DNA of 64,000 nucleotides from NCBI RefSeq assembly GCF_003573695.1, contig NC_039364.1, positions 234,601,656-234,665,655 of the forward strand. The letters run 5' to 3'. The notes under the pieces were generated by a model. It was given only the letters and a program-made list of their open reading frames with translations. It ran no database searches and was not told the origin of the DNA. Source of the stretch: Papaver somniferum (lineage: Eukaryota > Streptophyta > Magnoliopsida > Ranunculales > Papaveraceae). Both the position numbers and the translations under genes were made by a program. Of this stretch, positions 55,901-64,000 are shown piece by piece. Position 1 is the stretch's first letter. Every line of letters begins with the position of its first letter.

Positions 55901-57430
55901 GATATTCCTTTTGGCCCAATTGGTTTGTTCTGCGGAATTGGTACGGTGAGACCTCTGCGGGTACGCCCTCGGGTTTTCACGCTGGATTTCTTCAAGACGA
56001 GCATGCTTTTCAATAATTATTCGAAAATCTCCTTCTGTCTTAGGTACGCTTCCATGGATCTCAACAAATAGTGGACTCATTCGGTCTAATACCCACTTGT
56101 AGCAGTTGATACTTACCACTGGGTCCATACTTCATATGGCTTGGCAGATCTTGTGCCATATGTTAGTGTATTCCCTCGTGTTTTCCTTGTAGCCAATTGC
56201 CAGCGAAAAGAGCTTATCCATTCCGGTGTTAACAACCTTGTTGTACATGTAAGTTCTTAAGAACTTTTCTGCGAGTTGATCGTAGGAGTGGATGGAGTCC
56301 GGCGGAAAATTATCAAACCAAGATAATGTCGATCCCTTCAGGCTTGATGGAAAGTATCTACAGAGTACGGCGTCGTTCTGACTCCATCTGGCTAAGACAC
56401 GATTATAATACCGAATATGTGCAGCGGGATCACTGGATCCGTCATAGCATTCGAAGGTCGGGACAGGGCACTTCAGCGGAATAGGGGTGTTGGTCAGGCG
56501 ATGAGTTAGGGGCGTGGAGTTAGCCTCTCTCATGACTTCTTCTAACCTTCCCCCGCCTTGTCTAGTTTTTAACTACCTGATCTCGGCCATCATTTCATCA
56601 CGCAGCTCTTCCATCGCGCGGTGGTGCCCTACGCTCTTCTGCTCGTGATAGTCTGACTCTCCGTCATTATAATCCGGGTCGGATGCGCTACTTCCCCTTG
56701 CCGCATCTCCATTAGCTGCTACGATTACTCTTCGGTCTCGATTAGGTTCTGGTGCCTTTGAATTTGCTTCATCAAGTTGTTGGCTGGTCTTCGTGCTTAG
56801 GGCAATCCGGTCTTTTAAATCTTGATTTTCTATAGCCAGTAGAGCTACGGCATCTGCGTAAACCTGCTGGATCTTCTTCAATTCTTCAAGCTCATCCATC
56901 AATCGATGTGATTGGTTTGATCCCTGATTGGGAGTCCCAGCTCGTGCTACTACGGCCATGGTGACGCCTTCTTCTACGGTTTGCACTAAAGGTGGTAGAG
57001 GTTCAGCTTCGATTGTTGGCATTTCCAAATCAGGCTGAGTGCCCATCTGTGGTGTTAGAGCCGCCGGCACAGTTTGATTCTGATCGTTTGTTGATGGCAT
57101 TCCGAAGGTGCGCGGGTGCGCGGGTTGATGTGTTCTTGATTCATCCACCCTTTCTTTTGGTTGATGAAATTGATTCGTAGAAAAATTTTTGCTGGTTTCT
57201 GCAGCCTTCGGGGCTGCCGCAGCCGTACTGTACTTTGTCGCCGCTGCTCTGAGAGCCGCGGCTGCAACGGAGTTAGCGTTCATAGGCGAAGTGATTTCCG
57301 CCGTATCCTGCCTCTGACTAGTCATTTTGGCTTTGTCTCCTTTCTGCTTGCTTCGGATGATGACCGGGGTTGTCCTTGGTGCTTCCTTTGACGAGGCTTT
57401 GGATTTTCCTGCTTCCTGCTTCTTTTCCAT
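52921..57430 (-). pseudogene. Tat gag-protease-reverse transcriptase-RNase H polyprotein, nonsense-broken
   Basis: One frame runs from ATG 57430. It begins with an Ala/Thr/Gln-rich gag N-terminus. The gag core (FECYDGSSDPAAHIRYYNRV, WFDNFPPDSIHSYDQLAEKF) lies at 56132-56533, a CEYHCFNGHQTEKC knuckle near 55665, and protease ILIDGGSSVN near 55280. Reverse transcriptase follows with MDGYSGYNQ, MPFGLRNAGATYQ and YVDDM, then RNase H (YVSKTLNSAERNYTKIEQ) and a second RNase H-like domain up to the insertion at LTSDS. In-frame stops stand at 56573, 56132, 55391, 55208, 54935 and 54731, with no frameshift. The second RNase H reads FAYGSKNKEG, where an Asp-Gly-Ser is usual. Confidence 0.88.
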
Positions 57431-57959
57431 CGTGGGTCCTTTTGTCGCTTTCTTTCTGCACAAGGGAATTTCAAACAGCGAGAAACATAAATGTCCGTGC
57501 GGATCGGGTTAGTTTGCGAAATACCTTACTCCAAGACAGGGAAATACTACCCGAGGGCCACAAAGAACTTTTAGGGAGGCTCATTTGATTAAAACATATG
57601 AGTTAAAATACATGGGTTAAATTCTTATTAAAAGTGCGGATTCATTGAAAGTACGTGAAAACGCAAGAAGATCCCTTTGAAAATGCATGTAGATCCTTTG
57701 AAAATTTACGAAAACCCACCGAAAAGACAGGTCCGTACGAGATCTAAAAAATGTAAATCCATGGATCTAAGCAATAAATCTTTTAACCGGTTTAAACTGC
57801 TTCGATAGATACTGTCGGAGCTATTGAAGATAAAGGGTGTGTTTTTGAATATGGTAAAGTTAACAAAAGATAAATACTGTCAGAGCTAATGAAGCAGAGC
57901 AATTATATGCTAGTTTAAGATGAAATCACAAGATAAGATAAATATTTTACCGGGACGAA

Positions 57960-57978
57960 GTCCCTGTTTCTAGCGCCA
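57960..57978 (-). other. Primer binding site of the Tat element
   Basis: On the minus strand TGGCGCTAGAAACAGGGAC follows the end of the 5' LTR after three bases. The matching tRNA was not identified. Confidence 0.75.
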
Positions 57979-57981
57979 AAT

Positions 57982-58938
57982 TGTGAACACGTAAATCACG
58001 AAGGCATCTATATGTTCACAAACAATGTTCGCAGTCTATATACATACTCGCATTGATGAGACAATTGCATTAATTTCTTGGCTCAAAACCTTCGGGTTTA
58101 TCATAGCCTCATCTAATGTCATCACCAGAGGCGTTCACATAGAGGAAGATAAAGAAAACGAAGTATAAAAGTAAAACTCGTGGAGTATCAAATGAATGTA
58201 AAGTGCTGAAATGTAAATAAGACTGGGATTTACGTGGTTCAGCACTAAGTCCTACATCCACGGGGTTGTCGTTTCACTATGCATTTGATGATTACAGAGG
58301 TAGTCGAATGACTTTGGAGTTTACATAGGTCTGTGAAGTGTAAAAGGTAAACTTACACTCATAATCCTTCTCTCTCTCCTTTTTCTCTCTCTCTTTTCCC
58401 TCTCTCTTTTCCGATCCCCTCTCTCTTGGTGGAGAGGGGGTATTTATAGGGTTAGAGTGTGGGACCCGTTTCTGAAGGCTGTTGGAACCTTATCTTCTTG
58501 TGCTTTGTGTCCATCACGCGGAGGTCTTCGTTCATTGCTTGATCACGCAGAGTCGTCCTCGTTCGTTCCACGGGTTGATCGACACGTACACTGCTCAGAG
58601 TGTTTAATGCGGGTAGTTGAGACGCATGCTTGTGTCAGACAAGTGTCTTCTGCCCCTGTCACGTCCATGTCAGTCAACCTTCTCTTCACCGTTGATCTTG
58701 GCTTCTTTTGGGGATGAGATAAAGTAACTCTTCGGGAGTTATTTGGTGCTCCACAGTACATCGTGTTTTTGGTATATCTTTTAACTTCTGCCTTTAGATT
58801 TGTTCGGACAAAGATCCGACGTCGACGGGATGGGCTTCTTGGCTGTGGGCGTGTGTCATCATGTTTTGATGACTTGATCCGCATGCTCTCCACGTGTCCT
58901 CCCACATACACGTGTTTGATGATGAAATATGTACAACA
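57982..58938 (-). repeat. 5' LTR of the Tat element (957 bp)
   Basis: Counterpart of 34596-35539, followed on its right by the target duplication CCTCC. Confidence 0.92.
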
Positions 58939-59345
58939 CCTCCGGTTTCAGTTTGTGGTCTTGTGCTTCTGGCTCATTTCACCCTGACCTGGCCGCCTTT
59001 GCACAACTACTTCATTTTTTCCAATATATTCTCATTTTGCATTAAAAAAGAAAAGTAAACAATAATAATTTAAGCACCACAATGGCATCCAGTGATTAGT
59101 TTTTTCAACAGTTGTAGTTTGTAGAGAGACGGAGATCTTTTACCATATCAAAAATCCACCACTCTCACAGTTTAGACGGTGGCCTTCCGCCCCCAAGGCT
59201 AACAGGAAGCTCGCTTACTGTGTCATTGGTTGCCTCCCAGTCCATGATGTGGAATTGAATGGGGGAGCTTCGACATGTGAGAACTCAGAACTGTCCCCCT
59301 TATATGTAAGTGAAGGATACATTTTTGCTTTGCGCTGAAATGGGG
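58939..59345. other. No gene recognised
   Basis: Spacer right of the Tat LTR. Base use turns more GC-rich from about 59165. Confidence 0.45.
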
Positions 59346-59530
59346 AGCTTCTTAGAGGGACTATGGCCGTTTAGTCCATGGAAGTTTGAGGCAATAACAG
59401 GTCTGTGATGTCCTTAGATGTTCTGGCCGCACGCGCGCTACACTGATGTATTCAATGAGTATATAGCCTTGACCGACAGGCCCGGATAATCTTCGAAAAT
59501 TTCATTCTGATGAGGATAGATCATTGCAAT
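59346..59530 (+). pseudogene. 18S rRNA gene fragment
   Basis: Matches the conserved 3' part of nuclear 18S rRNA as I recall it: CTTAGAGGGACTATGGCCG, GAAGTTTGAGGCAATAACAG, GTCTGTGATG, CCGCACGCGCGCTACACTGA and GATAGATCATTGCAA in order. About a dozen scattered differences show it is a decayed scrap of ~185 bp, not a working gene. Sequence on either side does not continue the rRNA. Confidence 0.9.
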
Positions 59531-60592
59531 GGACCCTGTCCAAAGGTAATCCAACAACGAGACTCGATTACCCAACAATGTCGAGCATTAAGGCCGTTGA
59601 TGTAGCATCTAGCGTACTGTAGCGTATGCATGGACTTGTTCATGTGTACGGGTCACTCACCAGGATCTACTCTCCCGACGGCTATACCTTCAGCATGCGA
59701 ACTTGTAAAACAACCAGTTGGCAGACTTGCTCTGTTTTCTGGGCAGGGATAAAGTGAACGTGCTACTCTAATGGTCGTGAATACGTGAACCCAACTAGAG
59801 CGGTGTGCTCACTCCCTGTTCATCACAACAACACGGTATGTGTCAAGGATTATTCCTTACCTTCGGGTGGGTTGCGCCAAGGCCTGCAGGAAGCCGGTGT
59901 AAAAACTTTAGCCGCATCTTTGGAGATATGGTCGTTATGCGGCTTATCTCTGCTCGGACCCGGTACTTGTTACTGGAAGACGAGCTCTGGTTCTGGTTCT
60001 GGAGGAATACTGCTCTAAGGCAGTGCAGGTAGCTCTCTAGAGAGTTGAGAATACATTCTGACCTTAATTCTTAGGCAGTTTTAAAGTTGTTTTTGGGCAC
60101 GGTTCATTAAGAAATACAGTCCTTTCTTCAAGTGAGCTATGGTGGTGGAGCATAATGTCTTTTAAAAGGACATTTAAAGCTGCTTGATTCTATATGACAA
60201 CTTTACCTTTACATATAGTTCTGTGACCGGTAGCCTGGCTTAAACTTCAGCAGCAAAGACAGGTTTTGCAGCAATAAGTCAGAAAGAAATTCTGAAAAGA
60301 CAAATGAATTCGCAAAAGCATCCATTTTAATTACAAATAGAAATTGGCATAGACATCGAGATCTTCGTCTTTCTTTTTATCTAAACATTGCAGAACAGAT
60401 TAGAATATACTGCTAGATGAAACCAAGTACTGGTAAACAGATTATAAATAGCAGCTGAACTAACTTAATTACTAAACAACTCTATATCAACAAATCAGCA
60501 GGTATTCCTAATGAGTATTACGACCGAGAACCACTGTGTCGTACCCGATCTTAAGTGGGAAGGGAACAGTGAAACAAGATAAAAGAAAGTTC
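59531..60592. other. Unassigned, partly GC-rich stretch
   Basis: 59531-60060 has more even base composition than its surroundings. Its ORFs match no family I recognise. Organelle or rDNA origin is possible but unproven. The part near 60593 would include the 3' UTR of chorismate mutase. Confidence 0.4.
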
Positions 60593-63500
60593 TCAATCCA
60601 ACCTTCTGAGGAGGTATGCGACTTGGACTTCCTTTGTCAAGGGCATGATCCAATCGCCATATAAGTCTGCAACTAAGCTTGGCCTAATCTTGTAGACTGG
60701 GTCAGATCCATCAGTATTTTCACTAGTGTTAACTTCTTGACCATATGTCTTTGTCTTCATTTCGACTCTCCTCTTGACTGATGCTTCGACTTCCTCATAT
60801 GTGAGTAGTTGCATCAATCTATCTGCATCCTGCAAAATCCGTAAGCGACTAATCAGCATAAGAAGTAGAGTTATAGATGAAGATATCCCATGAGATAAAA
60901 ATGGAAAACAGAAATGAAAGTAGGTCAGGAAAATTTAACCATACTTGTGCTTTAATGGCAGCTTCATATACAGCAGGTGAGGCTCGAAATTTCGCCTCAG
61001 CCACATATTTACCATAATGGATTCTCTTAGACAATGCCTACAAGCAGAGCGGAAACCCAAAGAAGAAAGACAGATAAGTTTCAAATTCCTTTTTACGGTT
61101 TTGGCTAATTACAAGAAATACATGATGATGTACCGCACATGAAAGTAGGCAAGGACAGGAACCAAAGCCACAGATGTCAAGATGACCGAGTCAATAGATT
61201 GTTGGCAAGTCCCTTCGCTTATTTCCTATAACCAAGTTTCGCCTACGAGATTGATCCTATCTATCCTAGGGGCAACAAATTTAACATCCGTCCAACTGGG
61301 TAAACTAAGACAGAAATCGGTAGTATACACCAAGTTATTTATTATTACGAGGATAGGAAGCATAGTTGATTTCTGAGTTTTTCTATAATACTGCGACCAT
61401 CATATTTGATTTCAATCTATATGTTTTAGTTGTAGAGAGATAGATTACTATGTGAAGCATGACATATTGTAGAACTTACCTGGAGGCATATTGTGTCGCA
61501 AACAGCAGTTGATCCACAGTTGCCATCATTCCCTTCTTTAACCAATCTAGGGAGAAGCTTCTTGAAGTACATATCCCAGATCCTATTGTTAATGTTGATA
61601 GAATCAGCTATGGGATGCAAAACCTATATGGAACACATATATTGAGCGCTTAGTTAGAAAAGGATCCGAAATAGAAAAATTCAGCAATAATTTCTTTTTT
61701 GAAGCACAATTCAGCAATAATGTTAATGCATTAAGCGACACAAAACCATAATTGTCTTTGTTTGAGAAAATGGGCATACCCAGACAGAGTAACATAATGA
61801 AATAGATTTTGGTTTAATAAAGCATGACCAGTACGACTTTATAAATTCAGCATTATTTTACTAAATGCAAAAGGACCTTGGGCATGTGAATTGTATTGGA
61901 TACCGTAACTTCTTAAATCAAATGAAAAAGCAGAGAATTTCAGGGAGCCAAGAAAGCTTGTCCAGTTTTCTGCTGCAATAGTGTACAACTGGTTGTTGAG
62001 AATTTATATGCATTTTCTAGTTGTAAAAGAGAAAATTAAGCCGAATTTTGAGTGTACTACATCATTCAGGAATCGGGATTCTGTTCTGCTGGATTTCACT
62101 CAGCATCTCACAAATGAACATCATTTTTGAGCGACAATTAGAAATTAGTAACAAGGCCAGATCACATGTTTCGACTAACCTGTGGGTACTGCAATGGTGG
62201 TAGCACTGGCTCGGGCAAGTCAGATGGGAAGAACGGATGTTCATCAGGACTCTTGTATCTCCCGACCTGAATTGACATAGGAAAACTCAATTAAAGGGAC
62301 AGGAATGAAAGAAATATCTGTATTTGGTACTTCATCTTTTCATCTGGATAACTTTCCTACCTGAGCATGGAGTTTTTCCGTTCCCCTGACCATGTACTCA
62401 ATCAGAGATCCATGGAAACCATCTATTTCAAAGGTGTCAGCTGTGTATGTTTCAGAATTGTAAGAATACTGAGCCCTCTCCAAAAGGCTAAATATTATGC
62501 TATCTTCTTGGCGGATTAAGGAGTGCCTTATACTGTCCAAAGTCAAGGTGTCACTCTCATCCACTCTCTTCTTACTTTCTGATCTTCTACAAGAATATAA
62601 AGATCAGTGTCAGATACTTATCTACGAGACCAGTGATGTCATGATGACAGGTACTATATCTTCAAGATTTAACAATCTTGGCTCAGCTGAACTAACTAGA
62701 CATTCCATTACTGCCATACATTAAGAAGCGATGCATAAATAGATGTGTGCAAAATAGGGCCAAAAACCAGCATGTCTTGTCCTAAAAAATTATATTCATT
62801 GAAGTTTGAACAGCAATGTAGGGCTAAGCTCGTTTGTGCAAGATTTGGGAAATCTTGCCGAGTAATAAAAACAACTCCAATCATTAATTACTTTCAAGCA
62901 TTTAAAAGTTGTATTTCAGCAATAAATCAGAAACATAGCGCCCCACCGTGTTTACAGCTATAAAACAAACTCAAACCAAACAATAAATGATCTAAGCACG
63001 CAAGTGTACTCATCCTCAGTGAAGATATGGCATTGCAGCAAATGCAGCGCATTGTTATTGCCACGTGATCGGTTATGACATCCTATTAGCAGATATCTAC
63101 GACGACATCTACAAGGTGAAACCGTAAAAAGATAAAATGTTTTGTCGATAGTGAGTCTTAAATGTATCGCATAAGATGTTATAACCCCAGAAGACCCAGC
63201 ACGTGGTCATAAACAATAACATAATGCAGTTGGAGGCGAAATGTACGAGGGGTGGTATTAAACGGGAGTCAGGATAATTAATGTCTGTGCACGTACCACC
63301 AATACCCAAAACTAGCCCCAGCAGCAACAACTCTAGTTTACCAAATGTATCAGCTTACGTAATACAATATGAACAATCTAGACATCCACATATGGATGCT
63401 TCAAATTGCCAAAACGATCTTGAAATCTTAATGCATAACCGATTGGAGTACATATAATTGAAGAGCCTAGCTAATACGGCATGAATTTCAGAATGGTAAC

Positions 63501-64000
63501 CAGATAATTCTCCCAACAACTAAAAACTCTACCGGTGTGTAACTGAAGCAGTTGTGCACATCTTAGAAAAGTAAAGCAAACCCAATGTCAAAAACGTGAC
63601 TGACTATTAAATGAATATAACTTAGACCCTTCTAAGCAAAAGTAAGTCCTTTAAAAAAACAATTTTTAATCTCCAAAACCCAAAATCAAAGCAATCTCAA
63701 GCAACATTATACCTACTAAGAGCATCAAATATATCAAAATTCAAGTAATTTAACAAGAATGGAAAGTAAAATATTGTTGTATACATACGAAGTATTATGA
63801 GATGTCGCCATTGATGATGAAGCTTTGATAGGTTGAAACCCTGTTGTTATTGTTGAACCCTTCTTAATGCTGATAGAATTTCCTTTTGGTTTAAAAGTGA
63901 AAAGAGAAGAAATGGGTACTCTTGAATTATTCTTGGAAACATGATTATGATGAATAATACTGTAATTGGCACAAGTATGTGATTTAACTCTCAATAGCTT
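60593..64000 (-). CDS. CM1: Chorismate mutase, plastid type, 5' end beyond window
   Basis: Converts chorismate to prephenate, the first step towards Phe and Tyr. Exons: 63789-64000 (open at the edge), 62361-62586, 62180-62266, 61480-61623, 60945-61037, 60593-60829, all GT-AG and in phase. Exon 1 is rich in Ser, Lys and Asn and lacks an ATG before ASSSMATS, so the start and most of a plastid transit peptide probably lie past 64000. Family motifs: [18 protein letters not shown] (exon 2), [12 protein letters not shown] and [10 protein letters not shown] (regions that hold the allosteric glycines), AEAKFRASP (exon 5), and the C-terminus [22 protein letters not shown] in exon 6. Plant plastid CM is activated by Trp and inhibited by Phe/Tyr; the relevant regions look intact. 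Confidence 0.93.

Larger units (their letters stand above)
34596..58938 (-). mobile_element. Ty3/gypsy Tat-type retrotransposon, nested by two later insertions
   Basis: Two LTRs (34596-35539 and 57982-58938) both begin TGTGAACA on the plus strand and end in ...GTACA(C/A)CA. They are flanked by CCTAC and CCTCC, a 5-bp target duplication with one mismatch. On the minus strand the order is 5' LTR, primer site, gag, protease, reverse transcriptase, RNase H, a second RNase H-like domain, integrase, a gene on the opposite strand, polypurine tract, 3' LTR. A second RNase H and an antisense extra gene are hallmarks of the Tat lineage. A solo LTR (38985-40782) and an Athila-like element (44204-52915) were inserted later. 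Confidence 0.92.

Noticed and set aside
59785..60032. Two overlapping ORFs after the 18S scrap
   Set aside because: No family resemblance, overlapping frames, and composition suggesting organelle or filler DNA rather than a gene.

Overview
This window is nuclear DNA from a flowering plant, most likely a eudicot. It holds intron-containing plant genes (an oxysterol-binding-protein relative, a long-chain prenyl diphosphate synthase, a DC1-domain protein and a plastid chorismate mutase) set in dense, nested plant transposons. I cannot name the species from sequence alone.

Layout. 1-2410: the gag/protease end of a Ty1/copia element on the minus strand, running off the left edge, with a probable LTR/leader that carries a 57-bp tandem repeat. 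2965-6121: a second copia element on the plus strand, decayed and lacking reverse transcriptase/RNase H, ending 98 bp past the stop codon of an eight-exon OSBP-related gene (6219-8432, minus). 9049-9302: a Stowaway-like MITE. 9522-18478: an almost complete Mutator-like element (MULE) with terminal inverted repeats (TIRs) and a 10-bp target duplication. It carries a plant-mobile-domain (PMD) gene, a SANT/Myb-like ORF and a FAR1-type transposase with SWIM and OTU parts. 18566-19770: a related non-autonomous MULE. Both MULEs are studded, only in introns and spacers, with about two dozen short palindromic units of the form GGTTCGGCT-spacer-AGCCGAACC. This is the most unusual signal in the window.

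20856-27268 (minus): a 12-exon solanesyl-type prenyl diphosphate synthase gene with a changed first Asp-rich motif and no visible splice acceptor for exon 9, so it may be defective. A truncated copy of its first exon and promoter lies at 28848-29270. 33152-33943: a DC1 zinc-finger protein gene. 34596-58938: one 24.3-kb Ty3/gypsy Tat-type element on the minus strand. It has LTRs at both ends, gag-pro-pol in a single frame broken only by nonsense codons, and a spliced extra gene on the opposite strand. It was itself invaded by a solo LTR (38985-40782) and by a young gag-only Athila-like element (44204-52915) with nearly identical 2.44-kb LTRs. 59346-59530: an 18S rDNA scrap. 60593-64000 (minus): chorismate mutase, its first exon cut by the right edge.

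The host genes act in unrelated pathways: lipid transfer, ubiquinone side chain, zinc-finger signalling, and the aromatic amino acid branch point. The strongest functional linkage is inside the MULE pair, where an autonomous-type element with an accessory PMD protein and its small relative share TIR boxes and the palindrome family. That layout resembles the VANDAL/VANC anti-silencing systems of Arabidopsis, but the parallel is inference.
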